A stretch of DNA of 64,000 bases from Vreelandella malpeensis (GTDB lineage: Bacteria > Pseudomonadota > Gammaproteobacteria > Pseudomonadales > Halomonadaceae). Under the pieces are notes generated by a model. The model saw only the letters and a list, made by a program, of their open reading frames with translations. It did no database searches and was not told the DNA's origin. Positions 19,733-28,586 of the stretch are shown one piece after another. Each line of letters opens with the position of its first letter. The first letter of the stretch is position 1. The DNA lies in the NCBI RefSeq assembly GCF_020622355.1, contig NZ_WHVL01000005.1, positions 286,509-350,508 on the forward strand. The letters run 5' to 3'. Made by a program: the position numbers and the translations under genes.

Positions 19733-20275
19733 TTAAAACGAGGAGCCGGGCTCTGCAAGAAAGCGCCGCTCCTCGTCGCTCGAGGCCCGCCCGAGAATGA
19801 CGTTACGGTGCGGGTAACGCCCGAAGCGGTCGATGATCACCTTGTGCCGGCGCTCGAAACCGAGGTTTCGCTCGAGTCCTGGCTGGTCGAAAAGTCGCTC
19901 GGCCTGAGCGTGGATAAGCGCTGATTCGCTGTGCATGTAGGGCATGTAGAGAAAGGCGCGCCGCTCGGGCGACAGCGCTCGATCCGCATTTGCCCGCACC
20001 GCTTCTTGCGCGAGCCCAAGGGCCAGCGGGTCCGCGGCGAAAGCCGCGGGCGTGTCACGGTAGATGTTGCGCGAGAATTGATCGAGCACGATGATCTCCG
20101 CCAGTCGGCCCTCGGGCGTTTCACGGAAATCGACGCACTCACAGGCGAACGCCCGGGCGTGCAGCGTGCCAAAGCGCTCCTCGATGACGCGGTCGAGCAT
20201 CGGGTCTTTCTTGAACCACTGGGCGGGTGTGAGTTCGTCGAACCAGAACGCCAGCACCTTTTGCATCTCGTTCAT
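19733..20275 (-). CDS. DUF924 family protein
   Basis: A 180-residue protein of the DUF924 family, widespread in proteobacteria and of unknown function. Typical blocks are VLAFWFDEL at the start, EIIVLDQFSRNIYRDTPAAF in the centre and FLYMPYMHSES. It is all-alpha in pattern and has no signal peptide. GAGGAG precedes the start. It begins 13 bases after ppc ends on the same strand and may be cotranscribed with it. Confidence 0.88.
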   Translation of the reverse strand: MNEMQKVLAFWFDELTPAQWFKKDPMLDRVIEERFGTLHARAFACECVDFRETPEGRLAEIIVLDQFSRNIYRDTPAAFAADPLALGLAQEAVRANADRALSPERRAFLYMPYMHSESALIHAQAERLFDQPGLERNLGFERRHKVIIDRFGRYPHRNVILGRASSDEERRFLAEPGSSF

Positions 20276-20288
20276 CGCGCTCTCCTCG

Positions 20289-22934
20289 TCAACCAGTGTT
20301 CCTGAGCCCGGTGGCGATTCCCGCCATGGTGACCATCAGCGCCCGCGATAGATCGGCGCTGATCGCGCCGTCGGCGTCGCGGTTACGCTGCAGAAGTTCC
20401 GCCTGCAAGCCGTGCAGCGGGTCGATGTAGGGGTTACGAACATCGATCGCCTGACGAATCAGCGGCGTGTTCTCCAGAAGCGCCTGCTGCTCGAGGATGT
20501 CCAGCACCGCGACCTCGAGGCGCTCGTAGCGCTCGCGCAGCCTCTTGCCCAGCGCCTTGAGCGAAGGCTCGTCGACCAGCCGGTGCTCGTAGTAGGCGGC
20601 GATCGCCACATCCGCCTTGGCCAGCAGCATCTCGAGCATGTCGAGGTAGGTGCCGAAGAACGGCCACTGGCTGCGCATCTCCTGGAGTACCTCGCGCCCA
20701 CCGGGCTGCTCGAGACGATTGGCGAAAGCCTCGCCGCTGCCGAGCCAGGCCGGCAGCATCAGTCGGATCTGGGTCCAGGCGAAGATCCAGGGAATGGCGC
20801 GTAGGGTTTCGACCCCGCCGTCCTGACGCCGTTTGGTCGGCCTCGAGCCGAGCGGTAGCCGACCCAGGGCGCCCTCCGGTGTCACCGCACGGAAGTAGGG
20901 TACGAAATCGGGGTTCTCGCGCACCACGCCAACGTAACCTGCGTGGGCGACGCGCGCCAGCGCGTCCATCTCCTCGCGCCACTGCGCCTCCGGTGCCGGC
21001 GGCGGCAGCAGCGTCGCCTCGAGCACCGCGCAGGTGTAGATCTCCATGGATCGCAGGGCAATGTCCGGCTGACCGAACTTGAAGCGGATCATCTCGCCCT
21101 GCTCGGTCACTCGCAGACTTCCGTTCACCGAGCCCGGCGGCTGGGAGAGAATCGCCGCGTGAGCCGGGCCGCCACCGCGACCGACGGTACCGCCGCGGCC
21201 GTGGAACAGGGTCAAGTCGACCCCATGACGCTTGCACACCTCGACCAGCGACTCCTGAGCGCGATACTGGGCCCAGGCGGCGGCGAGCTGGCCGGCATCC
21301 TTGGCGGAATCCGAGTAGCCGATCATCACCTCCTGGCGATCCTTGATCAGCGCGCGGTAGCCCGGTAGCTGCAACAGCTTGTCGATGGCGCTCGCAGCGT
21401 TATCCAGGTCGTTCAAGGTTTCGAACAGCGGTGCGATGGGCAGCGTCTGGCCGCCGATCTCTTTCATCAGCAGCGCCACGGTCAGAACGTCGGAGGGCTC
21501 GGCGGCCATCGAGATGATGTAGGTGCCGAGCGCTTCGGCGTGTTCGCTGGCGACGACCTTGAAGGTGTCGATCACCTCGCGGGACTCCGCCGAACACTCC
21601 CAGCGCCGAGGGATCAACGGGCGGTGGGAGGTGAGTTCCTCGAGCAGGAAGTCTTGCCGGGTCGCCTCATCCCACTGATCGTAATGGCCGATCCCGAGGG
21701 CACTGGTGAGCTCTTCCATCAGCTGCGTATGGCGGCTGGCTTCCTGGCGCAGGTCGAGCTTGGTGAGCGTGACGCCGAACACCGCCACCCGGCGCAGGGT
21801 ATCGAGCAGCGCGCCGTTGGCGATGGTATCGAGGCCGACGTCGCACAGCGAACGGTAGCAGGCCAGAAGCGGCGCGAAGAGCTGGTCGCGGGTCTCGATG
21901 ATCGGCCCGCCATCGAAGTTGCGTCCGTCGAGTTCGGCCTTGGCCCAGTCGCGGGTCGCCTCCACTTTGGCGAGCAAACGCTTCAAGAGCTCGCGGTAGG
22001 GTTCGGCCACGTCGCCCACTTCCGCCTTGAGGGCACTGTTCGCCTTCCACATGGAAAGCTCGGTCTTGAGCTGCTCGAGATCGCGAAGGTAAAGATCCGC
22101 CGCCATCCAGCGCCCGAGCAGCAGCACCTCGCGAGTCACCCGCGCGGTGACGTTGGGGTTGCCGTCACGATCGCCGCCCATCCAGGAGGCGTAGCGGATC
22201 GGTGCGGCGTCCAGCGGCAGGCGCTCGCCGGCGGTATCGAGCAGCAAATTGTCGAGATCGCGATGGAAGTCCGGCACGGCCTGCCACAGCGAGTTCTCGA
22301 TCACCGCAAATCCCCACTTGGCCTCGTCGACCGGGGTCGGGCGCTCGTGGCGAATCTCGTCGGTATGCCAGGCCTGGCTGATCAGCTCGTTCAGGCGTCC
22401 GTGGGCGCGCTCGGCGCGCTCGGGATACTCCTCGGAGCCTTCGATGGCGGTGAGACACTCGTCGATGGCGTCGTACTTCTGGATCAGCGTACGCCGGATG
22501 ACTTCCGTCGGGTGAGCGGTGAGGACCAGCTCCACGCGCATGGTGGAGAGCGTCTCGACCAGCGAGCGCGGCGAGTTGCCGGCCTGACGGGCGCGCTCGA
22601 GCAGCTCGCCGAGGACGGGCTGAGTGCCCGGCTTGTAGTCCTCGACGCGGCGAAAGCGCGCCCGGTAGTGCTGCTCGGCGATATTGGCCAGATTCAGGAA
22701 CTGGTTAAAGGCGCGGGTGACCGGCAGCAGATCGCTTTCCGGCAGTTTGCGCAGGTATTCGATCAGCTCGCGCTGCTGCAGCGTGTCGCCCTGGCGCCCG
22801 CGTTTGGCGTGGGCACGAATGGTTTCGATCTTGTCGACGAACCCCTGGCCAAGGTCGTCGGCAATGGTGCGCCCCAGGCTATCGCCCAGAATACGTACGT
22901 TGTCGCGCAGTGACTCGTGTAGATCGTGACTCAT
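20289..22934 (-). CDS. ppc: Phosphoenolpyruvate carboxylase
   Basis: An 881-residue anaplerotic enzyme making oxaloacetate from PEP and bicarbonate. The ATG at 22934 (MSHDLHESLRDN) has AAGGAGG upstream, so the 32-codon extension was rejected. The first signature contains His141 in VLTAHPTEV, and the second includes the glycine-rich FHGRGGTVGRGGGP loop near residues 575-590. GYSDSAKDAG is also intact, and the protein ends in NTG, the conserved PEPC C-terminus. Length matches the bacterial enzyme (about 880). Confidence 0.97.
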   Translation of the reverse strand: MSHDLHESLRDNVRILGDSLGRTIADDLGQGFVDKIETIRAHAKRGRQGDTLQQRELIEYLRKLPESDLLPVTRAFNQFLNLANIAEQHYRARFRRVEDYKPGTQPVLGELLERARQAGNSPRSLVETLSTMRVELVLTAHPTEVIRRTLIQKYDAIDECLTAIEGSEEYPERAERAHGRLNELISQAWHTDEIRHERPTPVDEAKWGFAVIENSLWQAVPDFHRDLDNLLLDTAGERLPLDAAPIRYASWMGGDRDGNPNVTARVTREVLLLGRWMAADLYLRDLEQLKTELSMWKANSALKAEVGDVAEPYRELLKRLLAKVEATRDWAKAELDGRNFDGGPIIETRDQLFAPLLACYRSLCDVGLDTIANGALLDTLRRVAVFGVTLTKLDLRQEASRHTQLMEELTSALGIGHYDQWDEATRQDFLLEELTSHRPLIPRRWECSAESREVIDTFKVVASEHAEALGTYIISMAAEPSDVLTVALLMKEIGGQTLPIAPLFETLNDLDNAASAIDKLLQLPGYRALIKDRQEVMIGYSDSAKDAGQLAAAWAQYRAQESLVEVCKRHGVDLTLFHGRGGTVGRGGGPAHAAILSQPPGSVNGSLRVTEQGEMIRFKFGQPDIALRSMEIYTCAVLEATLLPPPAPEAQWREEMDALARVAHAGYVGVVRENPDFVPYFRAVTPEGALGRLPLGSRPTKRRQDGGVETLRAIPWIFAWTQIRLMLPAWLGSGEAFANRLEQPGGREVLQEMRSQWPFFGTYLDMLEMLLAKADVAIAAYYEHRLVDEPSLKALGKRLRERYERLEVAVLDILEQQALLENTPLIRQAIDVRNPYIDPLHGLQAELLQRNRDADGAISADLSRALMVTMAGIATGLRNTG

Positions 22935-23033
22935 TGATCTGGCCTCCTTGCAGACTGTCTGCCTGTCGTGTCGCGTTTTATTACTCTTGTTTCTGGCGCC
23001 TTTACCGCAGGGCTCGGCCAGCGTCAGCATGGG

Positions 23034-23858
23034 TCATCGTTCGTCGGCCTTGGCGGTCTGCCAGTGGCGCTCCATCTCATCGAGACCGGCCTCGCCGAAC
23101 CTGCGTCCATCGCGGGCAAGCGCCTGTTCCACATGGCGAAAACGGCGCTCGAACTTGGCGTTGGTGTACCGCAGGCTGGCTTCCGGGTCGGCCTCGAGTC
23201 GACGGGCAAGATTGGTGACGGCGAAGAGCAGATCACCCACCTCTTCGCGAGCGTGTTCGATGTCGCTGCGACCCAGGGCCTCTTCGACCTCGGCGAGCTC
23301 TTCGCGAATCTTGTCGATGACCCCGTTGGTGTCCGGCCAATCGAAGCCGACCCGAGCGGCGCGCTTGGCGAGCTTCTGGGCACGGCTTAGCGCCGGCAGC
23401 GCCAGCGGCACGTCGTCGAGCACCGAAGGAGGTGCCGCCGAACGATCCGCACGCTCGTCCTCTTTCAGGCTCTCCCAACGGCTTTTCACCTGATGCTCGC
23501 GAACGCTGGTCGCCTCGATGCCGGGCGGGCGACGCGAGGCGAGCGTGCCGTCGGGAAACACGTGCGGGTGGCGGCGCAACATCTTGCGCACCAGCGTATT
23601 GACCACGTCATCGAAGTCGAAGCGCCCTTCCTCGGCGCCGAACTGAGCGTAGTACACCACCTGGAAGAGCAGATCGCCCAGCTCTCCGGGAAGCTCATCG
23701 AAAGCGCCGCGCTCGATGGCGTCGGCGACCTCGTAGGCCTCCTCGAGGGTGTGGGGCACGATGCTGTGCCAATCCTGCTGGACGTCCCAGGGGCAGCCCT
23801 GCTGCGGGTCGCGCAGCACGCGCATCAGCGCGAGCAGGTCGCTTACGTCGTGGCGCAT
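23034..23858 (-). CDS. mazG: Nucleoside triphosphate pyrophosphohydrolase MazG
   Basis: A 274-residue house-cleaning NTP pyrophosphatase with two MazG domains. The first has LRDPQQGCPWDVQQDW at the start and an EEAYE plus ELGDLLFQV metal-binding segment; the second has EELAEVEEAL and EEVGDLLFAV. It begins on the last base of the relA stop codon (TAATG). In E. coli MazG lowers ppGpp-linked stress, and the pairing with relA is conserved in gammaproteobacteria. The larger frame upstream lies within relA and is not real. Confidence 0.95.
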   Translation of the reverse strand: MRHDVSDLLALMRVLRDPQQGCPWDVQQDWHSIVPHTLEEAYEVADAIERGAFDELPGELGDLLFQVVYYAQFGAEEGRFDFDDVVNTLVRKMLRRHPHVFPDGTLASRRPPGIEATSVREHQVKSRWESLKEDERADRSAAPPSVLDDVPLALPALSRAQKLAKRAARVGFDWPDTNGVIDKIREELAEVEEALGRSDIEHAREEVGDLLFAVTNLARRLEADPEASLRYTNAKFERRFRHVEQALARDGRRFGEAGLDEMERHWQTAKADER

Positions 23859-26134
23859 TAGTGGCCTCCCTTGCGCGCGCGCTTTTCCGGGTCGGCGTCG
23901 CGCAGCCGGCGCACTTCGGTGACGTTGGGCAACTGCTGGATGCGCGAGAAAAGCCGCCCCAGGGTCTCGAGCCCGTCCACTTCGAGGGTGATGCGAAGCC
24001 TTGCGATGCTCTCGTCGGTATCGGTCAACGTATTGACCGCCAATACGTTGACCTTCTCGTTGCCTAGAAGCCCAGTCACGTCGCGCAGAAGCCCGGAGCG
24101 ATCCCAGGCCTGGATCTCGATGGTCACCGGGTAGCGGGTGTGGGCGCGCTCGCCCCACTCCACCTCGATGATCCGCTGAGGCTCGTCCATGCGCAGTTGG
24201 AGCACGTTCGAGCACTCCTGGCGGTGAACCGTGACCCCCCGCCCCTGGGTGATGAAGCCGATGATCGGCTCGCCGGGTACCGGGTTGCAGCAGTTGGCCA
24301 TGCTGGTCTTCAAGTTGCCAACGCCCAGCACGGTGATGTCGCTCTGGATCGCCTTGCTCGACTGGCGGCGCGGCTTGGCCAGAAGCCGCTCGAGCTGCTC
24401 CTGGTCGTCACTCTCGCCGAACAGCTGCTGGGCCTGGTGAAGCACCTGACCGATCCGCAAGTCGCCCGCGCCGAGGGCGGCGTACATGTCCTCGGCATTC
24501 TGGTAGTTGACCGTCTCGGCGAGTTTCTGGATATCGAGCCCATCGACGTCGAGGCGTTTCATCTCGCGCTCGAACAGCGCCCGGCCCTCTTCGAGATTCT
24601 GATCCCGCGCCTGGTGCTTGAACCAGGCCTGGATCTTGGCTCGGGCGCGAGAGGTACGCACGTACCCCAGGCTCGGATTGAGCCAGTCGCGGCTCGGCCC
24701 GCCCTTGGTAGCGGTCAGGATCTCGACCTGCTGGCCGGTCTTGAGCTTGTAGCTCAAGGGGACGATGCGCCCGTCGATCTTGGCACCCCGGCAGCGGTGG
24801 CCGATCTCGGTGTGTACCCGGTAGGCGAAGTCGATCGGCGTGGCGACGCGCGGAAGGTCGATCACGTGGCCATCCGGGGTGAAGACGTATATGCGATCCG
24901 GGGCGACATCGCTTGCCAATCCCTCGCGCAGATCGCCAAAGCCGCCAACCTCGTCCTGCCACTCGAGCACCTGCCTGAGCCAGGCGATCTTCTCTTCGTA
25001 GCTTCTGCTCTTGGCGTTGGTGTCATGGCCCTTGTAGCGCCAGTGGGCGCACACGCCAAGCTCCGCCTCGTCGTGCATGGCGAAGGTGCGAATCTGGATC
25101 TCGAGAACCTTGTTCTCGGGGCCAACCACCGCCGTGTGAAGTGACTGGTAGCCATTTTTCTTGGGGTTGGCGATGTAGTCGTCGAACTCGTTGGGCACGT
25201 GGTGCCAGCGCGAATGGACGATACCCAGCACCGTGTAGCAGTCGGTCACCGCAGGGACCAGGATGCGCACCGCGCGCACGTCGTGCACCTGGGAGAAATC
25301 GATGCGCTTGCGCTTCATCTTGCGCCAGATCGAGTAGATGTGCTTGGCACGGCCCTTGACGTCGAAGCGGTGGATGTTCTGGGCGCGCATCAAGGACTCG
25401 AGAGTACCCACCACGTCCTGGATGTAGCGGTCGCGGTCAAGGCGCTTTTCGGCCAGGAGCTTGGCGATGGTCTTGTAGTCGGCTTCGTGCAGATAGCGAA
25501 ACGACAGATCCTCGAGCTCCCACTTGATCTGGCCGATGCCCAGGCGATGGGCGAGCGGCGCGTAGATGTCGGCGACCTCGCGGGCGACCTGCAGGCACTT
25601 GTCCCGCGGGGCGTCCTTGACCTGCCTGAGCGCGCAGGTGCGCTCGGCGATCTTGATCAACGCCACGCGCACGTCGCCCACCATGTTGACCAGCATCTTG
25701 CGCAGGTTCTCCTGCTGGTTGTGCTGGTTCATGCCGTGATTGGCGATCAGCGGATAGCTGATGGCGGCCATCTGCAGCACGCCGTCGATGAGCGTGGCGA
25801 CTTCCGCACCGAAGCGCTTGGTGATGGTCTCGAGGCTGACCAGCTCCTCGCGCACGGCCCGGTAGAGCACCGCCGCCTCGAGCGCGGCCTGGTCGAGCTT
25901 AAGGTCGGCGAGGATGTCCGCCATTTCGAGGCCCATGCGAAAGTTGGAGCCCGGTGACAGCCACACGCGATGGGTCTGCGGCGCCTGGCGTTCGAGCACT
26001 TCGGCGAGCTCGCAGGCCTCGAGCAGTCGCTCGGGCTCGGGCAAGCGCACGTTTTCCTGAAGGCGCGCCATCCACTGCTGTATATCCACCTTTCCGCCTT
26101 GCGTCAGCGGCTGGTCCTCACGCACTTTCACCAT
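23858..26134 (-). CDS. relA: (p)ppGpp synthetase RelA
   Basis: A 758-residue ribosome-linked alarmone synthetase. The N-terminal hydrolase-like domain has lost the HD site (LYRAVREELVS in place of an HDVIEDT-type motif), marking a RelA rather than SpoT. The synthetase domain has DVRAVRILV and HVPNEFDDYIANPK, with the acidic E-x-D-D typical of RelA. A TGS domain, a zinc-finger-like region with NCCNPVPG and a C-terminal ACT domain follow. rlmD lies 67 bases upstream and mazG follows directly, the order known from Pseudomonas. Confidence 0.96.
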   Translation of the reverse strand: MVKVREDQPLTQGGKVDIQQWMARLQENVRLPEPERLLEACELAEVLERQAPQTHRVWLSPGSNFRMGLEMADILADLKLDQAALEAAVLYRAVREELVSLETITKRFGAEVATLIDGVLQMAAISYPLIANHGMNQHNQQENLRKMLVNMVGDVRVALIKIAERTCALRQVKDAPRDKCLQVAREVADIYAPLAHRLGIGQIKWELEDLSFRYLHEADYKTIAKLLAEKRLDRDRYIQDVVGTLESLMRAQNIHRFDVKGRAKHIYSIWRKMKRKRIDFSQVHDVRAVRILVPAVTDCYTVLGIVHSRWHHVPNEFDDYIANPKKNGYQSLHTAVVGPENKVLEIQIRTFAMHDEAELGVCAHWRYKGHDTNAKSRSYEEKIAWLRQVLEWQDEVGGFGDLREGLASDVAPDRIYVFTPDGHVIDLPRVATPIDFAYRVHTEIGHRCRGAKIDGRIVPLSYKLKTGQQVEILTATKGGPSRDWLNPSLGYVRTSRARAKIQAWFKHQARDQNLEEGRALFEREMKRLDVDGLDIQKLAETVNYQNAEDMYAALGAGDLRIGQVLHQAQQLFGESDDQEQLERLLAKPRRQSSKAIQSDITVLGVGNLKTSMANCCNPVPGEPIIGFITQGRGVTVHRQECSNVLQLRMDEPQRIIEVEWGERAHTRYPVTIEIQAWDRSGLLRDVTGLLGNEKVNVLAVNTLTDTDESIARLRITLEVDGLETLGRLFSRIQQLPNVTEVRRLRDADPEKRARKGGH

Positions 26135-26201
26135 GGCAATGACTCATCCTTTCAACTAACGGCGCTTTAGCCCGAATGCTTGAGTGTAGCGCCAACCTCG
26201 C

Positions 26202-27593
26202 TCAGCCGGCATGTTCGAACAGTAACAGCGTCTCGACGTGAGCGGTATGCACGAACATGTCCGCTACCGCCGCGTAGCGCACCCGGTACCCCGCGTTCAC
26301 CAGAAGGGCTGCATCCCGGGCAAGGGTTGCCGGGTCGCAAGAAATGTAGGCAACCTGCTTCACCGGGCGCTCGCCGAGTGCCCGACAGACCGCTTCGGCG
26401 CCGTCGCGCGGCGGATCGAGCACCACGCAACATGGCTCGTCCAGGCCTTCGAAGAGCGCCCTCACCCGCGCCGCGTCGCTCAGATCCGCCTGTTCGGCGG
26501 CAAGCGAGACGCCGTTGCGCTCGGCGTTGTCCGCCATGCGCGCCACCATGACGGGGCTGCCCTCCACCGCCTGTACATGCGCGCCTTTGAGCGCCAGCGG
26601 CACGCTGAAATTGCCGATGCCGGCGAACAGATCCATCACCTTCGGCGCGGGCGTGGCCGCGAGTGTCGGGGCGAGCCAGCCGAGCACCCGCTCGACCATG
26701 CGCTGATTGGCCTCGGCATTGACCTGCAAAAAATCGCCGGGGGCGAAGCCCAGACGAACGCTGGAGTGAGCAAACTCGAGCGGATCCTCGAGCACGGGAG
26801 GCTCGACGTACCACTCGAGCGTGCGCTCCTCGCGCCCGACGAAGGCACCGACCCGCACGCCCTGCTCCTTCGCGAATGCTCGCCACGCCGCAGCATCGCC
26901 GGCATGTGCCTTGAGCTGGCGCACCAGTACCACCGACGCGCCGTCTGGCTTGATCACTTCCAGATGGCCGACGAGTCTCGGTGCCTCGAGTCGGCCCAGC
27001 AGCGCCTTGAGCGGGGTCAAGAGAGCGCTGAGTTCCGGCACCAGCACGTGACACTGCGCGATGTCGATCAGGTGATGGCTGCCTTGAGCACGAAACCCTA
27101 ACAATACGTTGCCGCCTGCGTCGAGCTTGACGCCCAGGCGGGCGCGGCGGCGATAGTGCGCCGGCGCCCCGGCGATGAGCTCGATATCGCCCAGAGCGAC
27201 GCCTTGGCGCGCCAGCAGCTCCCTGACCACGGTCTGCTTGTGGGCACGCTGGGCCGCGACGTTCATGTGCTGCAAGTCGCACCCGCCGCAGCGCTCGAAA
27301 TAGGGGCACGGCGGCATGACGCGCGTCTCGGCATCGGTCAGGCGACGCTTGACGTGCGCTTCGTCGAAGCGCTTGCGCGTGGTGTGCACCGCGACCTCGA
27401 CACGCTCCCCTGTCAGTGCCTTCTCGACGAAGACGGTCTTGCCTGCGGCATCGTGGGCGATGCCGCGCCCATCGTGGGCGAGCCGCTCGATGGTCAGCAG
27501 CGCATCGTCGGCTTGGCGCTTTGGCGTCTCCGGTTTGCGCGTCAGGCCGGACTTTCCCGACGAGGGGCGCGGGGGGCGTTTCTTACCCAGCAT
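26202..27593 (-). CDS. rlmD: 23S rRNA (uracil-1939-C5)-methyltransferase RlmD
   Basis: A 463-residue SAM-dependent RNA methyltransferase (formerly RumA). A basic, disordered N-terminus precedes a TRAM domain (about 31-90). The iron-sulfur cluster ligands include Cys96, Cys102 and Cys105 in CPYFERCGGC. The SAM-binding motif VMDLFAGIGNFS and the nucleophile motif YISCDPATLARD are present. It lies 6 bases after cysM and upstream of relA, a conserved gammaproteobacterial order. Confidence 0.95.
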   Translation of the reverse strand: MLGKKRPPRPSSGKSGLTRKPETPKRQADDALLTIERLAHDGRGIAHDAAGKTVFVEKALTGERVEVAVHTTRKRFDEAHVKRRLTDAETRVMPPCPYFERCGGCDLQHMNVAAQRAHKQTVVRELLARQGVALGDIELIAGAPAHYRRRARLGVKLDAGGNVLLGFRAQGSHHLIDIAQCHVLVPELSALLTPLKALLGRLEAPRLVGHLEVIKPDGASVVLVRQLKAHAGDAAAWRAFAKEQGVRVGAFVGREERTLEWYVEPPVLEDPLEFAHSSVRLGFAPGDFLQVNAEANQRMVERVLGWLAPTLAATPAPKVMDLFAGIGNFSVPLALKGAHVQAVEGSPVMVARMADNAERNGVSLAAEQADLSDAARVRALFEGLDEPCCVVLDPPRDGAEAVCRALGERPVKQVAYISCDPATLARDAALLVNAGYRVRYAAVADMFVHTAHVETLLLFEHAG

Positions 27594-27599
27594 GAGCGA

Positions 27600-28496
27600 T
27601 CAATCCTGCGGCGCGTAGATATTAGTGGAAAGGTAGCGATCGCCCCGGTCGCAGACGATGAACACGATCACCGCGTTCTCCACCCGTTCGGCGATACGCA
27701 GGGCGCCCGCCAGGCCTCCGCCGGAAGAGACGCCGGCGAGGATACCCTCTTCGCGCGCCAGGCGGCGCATGTGGTGCTCCGCCTCCTGCTGCCCGATATC
27801 GAGCACGGTATCGACGCGGGGGGCTTCGAAGATGGCCGGCAGGTACGCCTCGGGCCAGCGGCGAATGCCGGGGATGCTCGCCCCGTCCGCCGGCTGCAGG
27901 CCAACGATCTCGATGCCGGCGTTCTGCTCCTTGAGGTAGCGCGACACGCCCATGATGGTGCCGGTGGTGCCCATGGAGCTGACGAAATGGGTGATCTCGC
28001 CGCCGGTCTGCTCCCAGAGCTCGGGGCCGGTGGTGCGGTAGTGGGCCAGCGGGTTGTCCGGGTTGGCGAACTGATCGAGCGGCTTGCCTTCGCCGCGGGC
28101 GATCATGGCATCGGCGATGTCGCGCGCTTCCTCCATGCCACCCTCCTTGCTGGCCGACACGAGCCGGGCGCCGTAGGCGGCCATCGCCTGCTTGCGCTCG
28201 CTCGAGGCATTTTCCGGCATTACCAGCACCATCTGGTAGCCCTTGAGCGCGGCGGCCATGGCGAGTGCGATACCGGTATTGCCCGAGGTCGCCTCGATCA
28301 GGGTGTCACCCGGGGCGATCTCGCCGCGTGCCTCGGCTTCGTTGAGCATCGACAGCGCCGGGCGATCCTTCACCGAGCCGGCGGGATTATTGCCTTCGAG
28401 CTTGGCGAGCAGGGTATTGTTGCGACCGGCGGTGATACGCTTCAAGCGCACCAGAGGCGTGTGGCCGATCACATCTTCTAGCGAGGGATAGTGCAT
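27600..28496 (-). CDS. cysM: Cysteine synthase B (O-acetylserine sulfhydrylase)
   Basis: A 298-residue PLP enzyme making cysteine from O-acetylserine and sulfide or thiosulfate. The start at 28496 (MHYPSLEDVIGHTPLVRL) has AAGGA upstream; the much longer open frame is antisense to barA and was rejected. PLP binds Lys43 in NPAGSVKDR, and TSGNTG forms the substrate loop. The C-terminal GVSSGGG loop is present. It is adjacent to rlmD and divergent from barA/gacS. Confidence 0.94.
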   Translation of the reverse strand: MHYPSLEDVIGHTPLVRLKRITAGRNNTLLAKLEGNNPAGSVKDRPALSMLNEAEARGEIAPGDTLIEATSGNTGIALAMAAALKGYQMVLVMPENASSERKQAMAAYGARLVSASKEGGMEEARDIADAMIARGEGKPLDQFANPDNPLAHYRTTGPELWEQTGGEITHFVSSMGTTGTIMGVSRYLKEQNAGIEIVGLQPADGASIPGIRRWPEAYLPAIFEAPRVDTVLDIGQQEAEHHMRRLAREEGILAGVSSGGGLAGALRIAERVENAVIVFIVCDRGDRYLSTNIYAPQD

Positions 28497-28586
28497 CGTG
28501 CATTCCTTATCGTCACCGTTATGTTGCATTATATCGGGGCTGTCTGTGACTGGACAGGCACCCCGTGAAATCAATGAGTTTTCAAC

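Noticed and set aside
21540..22913. 457-codon plus-strand open frame
   Set aside because: It lies wholly antisense to ppc, whose coding evidence is very strong.
23859..24215. Long N-terminal extension of the mazG frame
   Set aside because: It overlaps the end of relA in another frame; the true start is the ATG at 23858.
23858..26134. Loss of the HD motif in the N-terminal domain of RelA as a defect
   Set aside because: RelA proteins normally lack hydrolase activity; this is the expected state, not a mutation.
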